A stretch of DNA of 64,000 nucleotides from Paenibacillus odorifer (GTDB lineage Bacteria; Bacillota; Bacilli; Paenibacillales; Paenibacillaceae). Positions within the stretch are counted from its first letter, which is position 1. Each line of letters opens with the position of its first letter. The stretch is taken from positions 2,480,001-2,544,000 of the forward strand of contig NZ_CP009428.1 in the NCBI RefSeq assembly GCF_000758725.1. Reading direction: 5' to 3'. A program made the position numbers and the translations under genes. Below the pieces are notes generated by a model. That model was not told the origin of the DNA. It worked only from the letters and a program-made list of their open reading frames with translations, and ran no database searches. This document shows positions 8,260 to 16,446 of this stretch, piece after piece.

Positions 8260-9225
8260 ATGCTGTATTTAAACGATCGGGACATCCGGGAGGTGGGGCT
8301 TGATTGGCCTTCTCTCGTGGAATCGATAGAAACTACGGTGCGCATACTTGATTCTGGAGATTACGCGCAGCCCGTAAAACCTTACCTAAGGTATAAGAAT
8401 CCTCAAAATCGTATTATTGCAATGCCCGCATACGTAGGGGGGAACGTGAACGCAGCAGGGATCAAATGGATTTCCAGCTTCCCGGATAATATCCAGGTTG
8501 GTCTTCCCCGCGCGCATAGCATCATTGTCTTGAATGATCCCATTACGGGCGAGCCTATATCCGTCCTAAGCTCTCCGCTCCCCAGCATCGTAAGGACAGC
8601 TTCCATCAGTGGACTGATGATTGGTCACTTTTTGCAGGCTCGTTCACTTGAACGGATTCATCTTGGCATTATCGGCTGGGGACCAATCGGGCAATATCAT
8701 TTTCAAATGGTTATGGCATTGTACGGAGATCGAGTTGAACGTATCCGCATCTTTGATATAAGGGAAGTAGATTTGTCAGACATCTCATCTATATATAAGG
8801 ATAGGATAGAAGTGGAGGAGACGTGGGCGGGCGTTTATCGAAAGTCCAATATCTTTATCACCTGTACCGTATCCAATCATAGATATATCGATATGCTTCC
8901 GGCGGAAGGTAGTCTTCTATTGAATATTTCACTGCGTGATTATAAGCCTGAGGCATTAGCTTCGGTGAAGGCCATAATCGTCGACGACTGGGATGAGGTG
9001 TGCCGCGAGAATACTGACATACAGCAGCTCCATCTGAAACATGGGTTAACTCGTGCCGATACCCGAATGATTACCGATGTTGTCTCGCGCCATTGCCTGA
9101 ATGAACTCAGAGCAGATGAGCCGATTTTCTTTTGTCCGATGGGGATGGCGGTTTTTGATATCGCAACAGCGGTATACTTCGTGAAAAAGGCGAGAGAAAA
9201 AGGGATCGGGACTGAGCTACAGTAA
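8260..9225 (+). CDS. sbnB: SbnB-type N-(2-amino-2-carboxyethyl)-glutamate dehydrogenase
   Basis: A 321-residue member of the ornithine cyclodeaminase/mu-crystallin family. The Rossmann motif GIIGWGPIGQYH is preceded by the family stretch PRAHSIIVLNDPITGEP and SPLPSIVRTASISGL. In the staphyloferrin B pathway SbnB oxidatively splits the SbnA product to 2,3-diaminopropionate and 2-oxoglutarate with NAD. Length is close to SbnB (about 336). An AAAGGAGG site precedes the ATG, and the gene lies 24 bases after the SbnA fusion, so the two are surely one operon. The pairing with SbnA is what separates this call from a true ornithine cyclodeaminase. A terminator follows, so the operon holds only these two genes. 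Confidence 0.88.
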   Translation: MLYLNDRDIREVGLDWPSLVESIETTVRILDSGDYAQPVKPYLRYKNPQNRIIAMPAYVGGNVNAAGIKWISSFPDNIQVGLPRAHSIIVLNDPITGEPISVLSSPLPSIVRTASISGLMIGHFLQARSLERIHLGIIGWGPIGQYHFQMVMALYGDRVERIRIFDIREVDLSDISSIYKDRIEVEETWAGVYRKSNIFITCTVSNHRYIDMLPAEGSLLLNISLRDYKPEALASVKAIIVDDWDEVCRENTDIQQLHLKHGLTRADTRMITDVVSRHCLNELRADEPIFFCPMGMAVFDIATAVYFVKKAREKGIGTELQ

Positions 9226-9275
9226 GGTGGTAGGCATACGTTCGCTATGGGATTTTTTATAGGTTTTTGTGATGT

Positions 9276-9328
9276 AACTAGACTATGATCCGTCACTTTT
9301 AAGGGTGGATTGCTGTCTAGTTTTTTTA
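9276..9328 (+). terminator. Terminator of the diaminopropionate operon
   Basis: AACTAGAC (9276-9283) pairs with GTCTAGTT (9315-9322), with an inner ATCC/GGAT pairing, and is followed by a run of T. It closes the two-gene operon. Confidence 0.75.
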
Positions 9329-9426
9329 TTGTCTTGTTAACGTTCCATTCATAATACTCTGATAATCTCTATAAGTGTTAGGCGGATGATCATCCACCCC
9401 AATAAATGATGACTCGGAGGATAATA

Positions 9427-10089
9427 ATGTTAACACCTATGAAAAAAAGGCTGATCGCTGGTCTGACTCTATTGGCTATAATTAGTGCCGGCTTAGGCGC
9501 AAGCTTGGTATTTCCCGGGAAACAGGCCTCGGCTGAGACCAAAATGGGTCAAACCGCGCTACCGGCAGCTCAAATTGAAGCATCTGCCAAGCTCGATGAT
9601 ACCGCAGGACTGACTAGCTTCGTTGATGGAATTATGGAAAAAGATATGAACCGGCTGCAAATTCCGGGAGCGGTTATCTCCATTGTAAAAGACGGCAAGA
9701 TTATTTTAGCCAAAGGTTATGGCAGTTCCAATCTGGAAGAAGCGGCACCGGTTGATCCGACAACCAGCATGTTTCGAATCGCTTCAACAACAAAGCTGTT
9801 CACCTGGACAGCGGTGATGCAACTGGTCGAACAAGGCAAGATAGATCTGGACACTGATATTAACACCTACCTGAAATCAGTGAAGATCCCTGCTACTTAT
9901 CCTGAGCCGATCACGATGCGCCATTTGATGACACATACAGCGGGGTTTGAAGAGGGTGGAGTGGGTTATCAAATCACTACCGACCCTGCCAAATTGCCGG
10001 GATCAATCTCGGAAGCACTCAATAAGCATATGCTGGCACGGGTAAGCCCCCCCCCCCGGCAGCGCCCACCCAGCAGTTCCCACAGATAA
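9427..10089 (+). pseudogene. Truncated serine beta-lactamase-like hydrolase
   Basis: The N-terminal part (221 codons) of a class C beta-lactamase/DD-peptidase-like hydrolase. It starts after CGGAGG with a hydrophobic signal segment (KKRLIAGLTLLAIISAGLGA) and shows the catalytic SxxK motif in RIASTTKLF, and MRHLMTHTAGF. Homology stops after LARVSPP at an 11-C run (10047-10057); the remaining residues are proline/arginine-rich frame noise. The YxN and HxG motifs and the usual membrane tail are absent, so it cannot be an active enzyme of this family as read. Intact members have roughly 450-650 residues. A sequencing slip alone does not explain it, because no frame downstream resumes the family sequence on this strand. 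Confidence 0.75.
10047..10057. repeat. Homopolymer of 11 C at the break point
   Basis: Eleven consecutive C bases lie exactly where the hydrolase reading frame loses homology. Such a run is unusual in this window and may mark a recombination scar or an assembly joint. Confidence 0.9.
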
Positions 10090-10149
10090 GCGGATGGCCC
10101 ACTTTTCCGGAGGCGTCATCGCCTTGATCTTGCGTCTGTAGAAACGAAG

Positions 10150-10269
10150 TTATCCGAACTGCCAACCCAACAGGTTCCAATAGTAGAAAAACAGAGTCAT
10201 CACTACAGCCGAAAGTGCCACTAGTGTATAATGCACACGCTTGAAAGCTGTCCAGTATTTAGGACGAAA
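10150..10269 (-). pseudogene. Inverted C-terminal tail of a membrane-anchored serine hydrolase
   Basis: On the reverse strand about 39 codons read FRPKYWTAFKRVHYTLVA and then a hydrophobic segment ending FFYYWNLLGWQFG and a stop. This looks like the membrane tail of the same kind of serine hydrolase whose N-terminal part lies just upstream on the other strand. The family match is from memory of such tails and is moderate. The segment begins exactly where the histidine kinase fragment starts on the opposite strand. Confidence 0.45.
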
Positions 10270-11003
10270 TAGGGGAACTGACACAAAGCTATGTGGAGAT
10301 GGCCAGGGAGCTGAAGCAGCTGGAACAGATGAGGCAGGATTTCGTATCCAACGTGTCTCATGAAATTCAGACACCGCTTACGTCTATTTCCGGCTTTGCT
10401 AAGGCATTGCAGAACAATGATCTAATCATGGAAGAGGAACGTTCTGAATATCTTGATATCATCATTGCTGAGAGTGAGCGTCTGTCGAGGTTAAGTGATA
10501 ATTTGCTGAAGCTCGCTTCCCTGGATTCTGAACATCATCCTTTTAACGCAGATTCCTTCAATCTTGACGAGCAGATTAGAACCATCGTTGTGACCTGTGA
10601 GCCACAATGGTCAGCCAAAGGCATCGTTATCGATCTTGAGCTGCCGGAAGCTGTCAAAATTAAGGGTGATGAAGATCAGCTGAAGCAAGTATGGATGAAT
10701 TTGCTTAGCAACAGCATCAAGTTCACACCGGAAGGCGGGAACATCCGCATCAGTATAGATGACAGTGCAGCAGATGTATCGGTCACCGTCAGTGATAACG
10801 GGATCGGGATTTCCCCGGAAGAGTTCAACACCGTATTCCAAAGATTTTATAAAATAGACAAGTCACGGAATGGAAACAACAATGGCAATGGCTTGGGACT
10901 TGCAATCGTTAAAAAAATTGTCTCCCTGCATCAGGGAAACATAGAAGTGGACGGTGCGGTTGGAGCGGGAACGACGATTATCGTCAGGTTGCCCCATAAG
11001 TGA
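10263..11003 (+). pseudogene. Histidine kinase catalytic half, sensor part lost
   Basis: An open frame starts at codon 10263, right after an in-frame TAG, and reads the end of a HAMP domain (DEIGELTQSYVEMARELK), then the dimerisation box VSNVSHEIQTPLTSISGF with the phospho-acceptor histidine, N box QVWMNLLSNSIKF, G1 box VSDNGIGISPEEF and G2 GNGLGLAIVKK. The catalytic core is complete, but the membrane and sensor segments are missing and no response regulator is adjacent. The first in-frame ATG is at 10293 and has no clear ribosome binding site. It is most likely a remnant brought here by a rearrangement, although a soluble kinase core could in principle be made. It converges with the TetR gene (2 bases apart). 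Confidence 0.8.
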
Positions 11004-11005
11004 AA

Positions 11006-11641
11006 TTAAGGGTTTGTCTCATTCTTGGATTGCCGTACGCCAAACATAATGAAATCCTTGAATTGCCGGTCCATAACCCGATCTTCCTCCGTAACCACAC
11101 CCCCCCGCTGATGAGTAATAATGACGGCTTTTTGTAAATACATGAAATACAGGTGGGTGGACTTGTGCAGAATGTCCAGCCACTTATTTTTTTCCTCCGG
11201 AGCGACTGAAATTGTCTCAAGGAGAATTAACCGTGAATACCAGCCTTCCATAGCCTGCTTAAAGTCAGGAAGTTCCGCGGGATTTTTGGAAAGCGTGCTG
11301 TAGTAAACTCCAAAAATGGCATCATAGTAGATCAGGGCTTCCTGATGATCTCTTAACGCCAGATATTTATCGAGAATGTTCTCCAATGACTGTACAGGGT
11401 GTTCAAAATCAAAATCAAACAGCAGCTGTCCAAACATTCGCTCCAGATTAAGGGCATAAATTTGAGCGGCTAATTCTTCTTTGTCCTTATAATGATGATA
11501 CAAAGTACGCCGGGAGATGCCGGCTTGTTCCGCAATCTGTGCCATATCCGTGCGCTCAATACCTTGAGCACAGAATAAGCTAAGCGCTGTATCCTTAATG
11601 ATCTCCCTTGTCATTTGCATTTGCTTTTCCCGCAAATTCAT
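11006..11641 (-). CDS. TetR family regulator
   Basis: A 211-residue TetR repressor: N-terminal helix-turn-helix (AQIAEQAGISRRTLYHHYKD) and a helical ligand-binding domain. AGGAGAG precedes the ATG by about 8 bases. It lies 46 bases downstream of the pectinacetylesterase-like gene on the same strand, so the two could be co-transcribed, with the repressor controlling the pair. The ligand is unknown. Confidence 0.88.
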   Translation of the reverse strand: MNLREKQMQMTREIIKDTALSLFCAQGIERTDMAQIAEQAGISRRTLYHHYKDKEELAAQIYALNLERMFGQLLFDFDFEHPVQSLENILDKYLALRDHQEALIYYDAIFGVYYSTLSKNPAELPDFKQAMEGWYSRLILLETISVAPEEKNKWLDILHKSTHLYFMYLQKAVIITHQRGGVVTEEDRVMDRQFKDFIMFGVRQSKNETNP

Positions 11642-11687
11642 TGATATTCTCTCCTGTCTTGTTGCAACTCTTCCGCTGCTTCTAGCA

Positions 11688-12878
11688 CTATTTCTGAGCT
11701 GGCTTCGAATTCATGAGGAATTTGCTGCCCACTGAATAGGGGTTCTGCCGGTTGATCGCATCACCTAACCAATTCAGAAGCTTCACACTATCCTGTTCAG
11801 CCTGAAAGAAGGTCTCTCTGGTGGCAAAAGTGTGCGGAGTTGTACCCGTCTTAGCGTTCAGTCCATAGTCGGTGAGATAGTAATAATAATTAGGTAAAGT
11901 GGCTGCCAAAGAAGAAACAGATTGCCGCATTTCCTGTGACCACTCATTAATGATGCTTTGATCTCTTGGCCCCTTGTAATCGTTGATGTTGTTCTGAAAG
12001 TGGATTAGAATCTCGTCAAATACCGAGTAGGATTGCAATATTATCGCATTTGCAGGAAGTAGATGGCCGTTCGCTTTAAAAGCTGCCCCGATGATATCCG
12101 CTTCAGGGGCATATCCGAAGTTCTTCCCGAAGTCTGCTTGCCATTCCTGATTCACAACATTTGGCCACTTGTCTGATTTCAGGAAGGAACTGTCTGAATA
12201 TTGGAAGATCTCAGAGTCCTTGTAATGAGAGGCGATCTCAGGAGCCCAAAAAGCGGATCCGAATCCACCAGCACTTTCGCCAGCAATCAGTAGTTTGCCG
12301 GGTTTATCCACGTTGGCATATATCCAATCGAGGCTGCTTCGCACATTATTGCTGCCGTTATAACGCATAGTAAAGGGGCTGCCGTCCTCTTTTTTATATT
12401 CAACTGTGCGGTTGCCGATATGGAAGTCACCGGTCGAATAGGGAAGGTAGACCACATTCCAGCCATGAAATGGATTGGCAGGGTTATCCGTATCCATCAT
12501 GCCTCTCAGCAATGTAAGCATATAGAAGGGGATGTTGGGGAAATAGTTGCCTGTATCTCCACCTTTAATAAAGTTCATAAGCTTGATGGGGTGTGCGGCA
12601 CTTTGGGCATCCCAGCTGGCCCCGCCCCCGGAAAAGAAGATGATCCAGTTATTATTTTCACCCTTTTTATTCCACAAAAAATACTCTGATCCATCACTTG
12701 ATATGACATTTCCGTCTAGCGTGACTTTATTCCACTTGTAAGGCTTCACATCCGCGATTACGGGGGTGGTAGTCGCCGGTCTTTTGATTACAAAAGCGCT
12801 GATTGCAAACATGGCAATCAAAACAAGGCTGAATAACCCAATACCTGTGAATATTGTGATTTTCCTCATTTTTCTCAT
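11688..12878 (-). CDS. Membrane-anchored pectinacetylesterase-like hydrolase
   Basis: A 396-residue alpha/beta hydrolase of the pectinacetylesterase/NOTUM group. After a short basic N-terminus a single hydrophobic segment (about residues 7-28) anchors or exports it. Active-site features are FFSGGGASWD (oxyanion region), the nucleophile elbow AGESAGGFGS and a late histidine in TGTTPHTFATRE. The family removes acetyl groups from pectin or palmitoleate from proteins, so the bacterial substrate remains open. The start at 12878 is chosen since AAGGGAGAG lies at a normal distance; the in-frame codons further upstream lie on or before that site. A TetR gene follows on the same strand. Confidence 0.8.
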   Translation of the reverse strand: MRKMRKITIFTGIGLFSLVLIAMFAISAFVIKRPATTTPVIADVKPYKWNKVTLDGNVISSDGSEYFLWNKKGENNNWIIFFSGGGASWDAQSAAHPIKLMNFIKGGDTGNYFPNIPFYMLTLLRGMMDTDNPANPFHGWNVVYLPYSTGDFHIGNRTVEYKKEDGSPFTMRYNGSNNVRSSLDWIYANVDKPGKLLIAGESAGGFGSAFWAPEIASHYKDSEIFQYSDSSFLKSDKWPNVVNQEWQADFGKNFGYAPEADIIGAAFKANGHLLPANAIILQSYSVFDEILIHFQNNINDYKGPRDQSIINEWSQEMRQSVSSLAATLPNYYYYLTDYGLNAKTGTTPHTFATRETFFQAEQDSVKLLNWLGDAINRQNPYSVGSKFLMNSKPAQK

Positions 12879-12975
12879 ATCCATCTCTCCCTTACTCGGA
12901 GTATACGTCAAGATTACTCATTGCACAAGGTGTATACTTAAAAGCATAAGAAACAATCGTGAGAAAATATATAAA

Positions 12976-13019
12976 GAGGTGTCCTCGCAGCCTTTGATCC
13001 ATGGCTACAGAGACACCTC
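12976..13019 (-). terminator. Terminator after the GH38 gene
   Basis: GAGGTGTC (12976-12983) pairs with GACACCTC (13012-13019), with T-rich sequence on the reverse-strand side. It ends transcription from the GH38 gene before the esterase promoter region. Confidence 0.65.
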
Positions 13020-13050
13020 GATTTTTGTATGTTACTTTATTTTTTGTGTA

Positions 13051-16000
13051 TTACTTTATTAATTTCTCTGCTTCGATTTCAAATGTTTTTAGTTCGTAAG
13101 GTTCAAGTATAAAAGTAATGACAGGTTCAGTGTGGACTTCCCCTTCAGGACGCTCCATTAGATTACACTCTTGCCACGAAATAATATTCAAGTCGCTAGT
13201 CATATCAATTTGCTGGCGGCTTCCGGAATAGTCGTGCACACGTACGATTAATTTTTGACCATCCTCAGACTTCTTAATCGCAGAAACCATAACCGTTTGA
13301 GTAGAAAGGCGAATAAGCGACTTGGTTGCTACTTCTGCTTGACCCATGGTGCTCCGTAGAGGGTTGTTGACGGACCAAGCTTGACGGACGGTGTCACCCT
13401 GTAGCCAATCCCCAGTATGAGGCAGGATAGAGTAGGTGAAAGTATGTTCGCCTTGATCCGCTTCAGGGTCAGGGTGCGTTGCCGATTTGATTAAGGATAG
13501 ACGCATCACATTATCCTTGATGTCATAACCGTATTTGCAGTCGTTCAGCAAGCTAACGCCATAACCACGATCTGATAAATCCGCCCACTGATGCCCCACA
13601 GTCTCGAATCTAGCGTAATCCCAGCTAGTGTTCCAATGTGTTGGACGCGTAACATTACCGAACTGGATATCATAAGTGGCTTCGGTAGCTCGTATCGCAA
13701 CAGGGAAAGCTACTTTCATTAGCTGTTGTCGCTCATGCCAGTCTACCTTCGTCACGAAATCGATACGACGATGGTGTGCATGTAAGATCATTTGCTGCTT
13801 AATCGTGGAATCCATATAACTCCATGTGAATTGTACAACACATCGCAGTGAACCCTTTTCTATGACTTCAATGCTGCGGCAGTCGGTGACTTCACGTTTC
13901 TTTTGCTGATAGTAGATGTCAATGTCCCAAGCTTCATGGGCTAGGGGTTTATCTTCAAACACTTGGAACACGTTACCGTGACTTCCGTTTGCTAATACTT
14001 GTCTTTGTTCATTTATATCATAGATGGATACTAATTGACCTTGTTCGTTCCATTCAATTTCGAAGTGAGGCGTTGAAATTCCTGATTCATTTAGCTTGAA
14101 TGGAGCGCTTAGAGACTCGGAATTCACATCTTCTACGAAGGAAATGGTTGTGTATCCGAGAGAAGGAATGTTAGATACTTCAACGATCCAGCGGTCACCT
14201 TCACGTTGAGCTTGTAGTTGTTTTCCTTCTGAGCTTATCCAATGTCCTGTTTCCATCCCGGCTTCAACAGTAATTTCTACGAGTTCTGTCAGCTCCCAAG
14301 CAGCATTGTTCCAGATCGTATATTTACCGGCTTCATTTCCGCTCACAAGTGCCTTACTGGATTGCTCCCAGACAGACTGACCTATTGCTTCTGCTTGTGC
14401 ATATTCAATCGTACTGTCTTCATATACTTCACGAATCGAAGAGCCCGGAATAATATCATGGAATTGGTTGCGCAAAATAATTCTCCAGCCCTCGTCTAAA
14501 TCGGTCTGACGATAGTTCGACCAGTCACCTGTCATCACACTTTGCAGTGTATTTAGCCATTCCGCCTCACGGTATAGCAGTTCAAGCTTACGGTTCATCC
14601 GCTTATTGTAGGCTTGGCTTGTGTAGGTGCCGCGGTGATATTCTAAGTAAAGCTCGCCATCCCATACATGGACATAACGATCCGTATTTGCAACAGTTTC
14701 TTGCAAGTTACGGAAGTAGTCTCCCGCTGTTCCTGTTTCAATCTTCGGCAGACCGGGAAGATCGTTTAGCCGACGGCGCATCTCTAGCATTTCACGGTTC
14801 ACACCCCCGCCACCATCGCCATATCCGTAAGAAAGTAACAGATTGCGATTCACTTCTTTATCCCGATAGGTATCCCAAATTCCTTTTACAGTCTTAGGAA
14901 TAATCCGGCCATTATAAGTGTAGAACCAAGAATCTTCTTCGGACCAAGGCTCTGGCGTTGTAATAAAATGTGTTAACACCTCTGTGCCATCAATCCCACG
15001 CCATTGAAAGGTATCATGTGGCATCCGGTTATATTGATTCCAGCTAATTTTTGTGGTCATGAAGGTATTAATTCCTGATTTTTTTAGGATTTGTGGCAAG
15101 GACCAGCTGTAGCCAAATACGTCCGGCAGCCATAAATAGTCACATTCAACCCCAAATTCATTACGTAAGAAGCGAGTTCCATACAGTAATTGACGGACTA
15201 GAGACTCTCCTGAGGTCAAGTTGCAATCTGCTTCAAGCCACATGCCGCCGCCAGCTTCCCAGCGTCCTTCAGCCACACGTTCACGAATATTTTCGTAGAT
15301 TTCTGGATAGTCATTTTTGATATATTCATAGAGTTGCGGCTGAGTCTGTAAAAAGGTATAGTCCGGGAACATTTCCATCAGACGTAGTACGGTTGAGAAG
15401 GAACGCGCACATTTCTCACGGGTGTGTTTCAATTGCCACAACCAAGCCACATCAATATGGGTATGGCCAATACAGGTAACGGTGACGGGTGAGGACTTCT
15501 CCATTTTATTAATTTCATCACGCAAATAATTGCGGGCTTCCCCGATCGAAGCGTAGAAGTTGTCTGAACCTGGGCGAGACCAGTCGATCAGAAGAAAGGA
15601 GCGGTCCACTGTACTCATAAGTTGTGTATATTCTGGAGTTTTGGCATCGAGTACGTTCAGCGTCTCAACTACAGCAAGCGCGGTAAAATAGAAATCATCC
15701 GTTGGTTCATCCAGCCAACAAATTTCAGCCATGCGAATGCCATGTGTCTGATCCTTTTTAGGGCCGCCTCCTTCGAGTCCCGACCATAACCGGAAGGTCA
15801 GTGGAAGCTGAGTGCCTACCGTTTCATTTGGCAAGAACACTTCGGTATGATTGGAATCTACACCTTGATAGGGTTTGCCGTTGAAAAAGAATAAGGATTC
15901 AAATCCGGAGTTGTTTCCAGCACCCGTCTCGCCAAAATCAAATCGACCCAGTACTCTACGGCCTGCCCAAGTGGCGGGTACGTCTATATTTGTCGTTAGC

Positions 16001-16197
16001 CATAAATACAAATCGCGGCCTTTCCAGGTATCGCCAACTCGTAGCTCAGACCATTCTCCATCCACGGGCGGTTCGGCTGCAATTTCACCTTGTTCGTCAA
16101 TCATTGAGTTGAAAAAAGGAATGTGTATACGATCCCGGTAACGATATTCGGAAATTTCGTTTAGTTGGGAGTTGAGTTTGCGTTTGGTTAGAAACAT
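13051..16197 (-). CDS. GH38 alpha-mannosidase, long form
   Basis: A 1048-residue GH38 alpha-mannosidase. The zinc-binding IGHTHIDVAWLW motif, the nucleophile aspartate D359 in LWLPDVFGYSW and the second zinc histidine in NQFHDIIPGSSI are all present; the C-terminal two-thirds is the usual beta-rich region. An N-terminal domain of about 240 residues precedes the catalytic part. No signal peptide is seen, so it acts in the cytoplasm on imported alpha-mannosides. The ATG at 16197 follows GGAGGGG at a normal distance; the TTG at 16215 overlaps that site. It is divergent from the sensor kinase/regulator and sugar transporter operon, with 249 bases between the starts, and belongs to the same mannoside locus as a second, different GH38 at the far end. 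Confidence 0.93.
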   Translation of the reverse strand: MFLTKRKLNSQLNEISEYRYRDRIHIPFFNSMIDEQGEIAAEPPVDGEWSELRVGDTWKGRDLYLWLTTNIDVPATWAGRRVLGRFDFGETGAGNNSGFESLFFFNGKPYQGVDSNHTEVFLPNETVGTQLPLTFRLWSGLEGGGPKKDQTHGIRMAEICWLDEPTDDFYFTALAVVETLNVLDAKTPEYTQLMSTVDRSFLLIDWSRPGSDNFYASIGEARNYLRDEINKMEKSSPVTVTCIGHTHIDVAWLWQLKHTREKCARSFSTVLRLMEMFPDYTFLQTQPQLYEYIKNDYPEIYENIRERVAEGRWEAGGGMWLEADCNLTSGESLVRQLLYGTRFLRNEFGVECDYLWLPDVFGYSWSLPQILKKSGINTFMTTKISWNQYNRMPHDTFQWRGIDGTEVLTHFITTPEPWSEEDSWFYTYNGRIIPKTVKGIWDTYRDKEVNRNLLLSYGYGDGGGGVNREMLEMRRRLNDLPGLPKIETGTAGDYFRNLQETVANTDRYVHVWDGELYLEYHRGTYTSQAYNKRMNRKLELLYREAEWLNTLQSVMTGDWSNYRQTDLDEGWRIILRNQFHDIIPGSSIREVYEDSTIEYAQAEAIGQSVWEQSSKALVSGNEAGKYTIWNNAAWELTELVEITVEAGMETGHWISSEGKQLQAQREGDRWIVEVSNIPSLGYTTISFVEDVNSESLSAPFKLNESGISTPHFEIEWNEQGQLVSIYDINEQRQVLANGSHGNVFQVFEDKPLAHEAWDIDIYYQQKKREVTDCRSIEVIEKGSLRCVVQFTWSYMDSTIKQQMILHAHHRRIDFVTKVDWHERQQLMKVAFPVAIRATEATYDIQFGNVTRPTHWNTSWDYARFETVGHQWADLSDRGYGVSLLNDCKYGYDIKDNVMRLSLIKSATHPDPEADQGEHTFTYSILPHTGDWLQGDTVRQAWSVNNPLRSTMGQAEVATKSLIRLSTQTVMVSAIKKSEDGQKLIVRVHDYSGSRQQIDMTSDLNIISWQECNLMERPEGEVHTEPVITFILEPYELKTFEIEAEKLIK

Positions 16198-16446
16198 GAG
16201 TAATAGCCCCTCCAATATGTTGATGGGGGACGAGGAAATTAAGATCTATTTGGGTTATTATAGGTTTGTTTGGGGGGTAGAAATCAACTATAGACGATTT
16301 TTTGTGAGTTGTAAACTCTCGGTGGAGAGAAAAGTTGGAGCGCTAGAATTTATAAATAAAAAATGCATGCGCTTCCATTGCAGAAAAAGAAGTGTGATGT
16401 TAAGCTTCTAATCCTAAAGGTGATATTCAGAAAGAAGGTGGCTTTG

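Noticed and set aside
8260..9225. Ornithine cyclodeaminase as the function of the second cassette gene
   Set aside because: Same family, but the direct pairing with an SbnA-type enzyme makes the SbnB reaction far more likely.
13020..13050. Short direct repeat of GT(A/T)TTACTTTATT
   Set aside because: Two AT-rich 12-base copies next to a terminator are likely chance.
16364..16377. cre-like sequence TGCATGCGCTTCCA before the sensor kinase gene
   Set aside because: It differs from the consensus at conserved flanking positions and no promoter could be placed around it, so it was not listed as a site.
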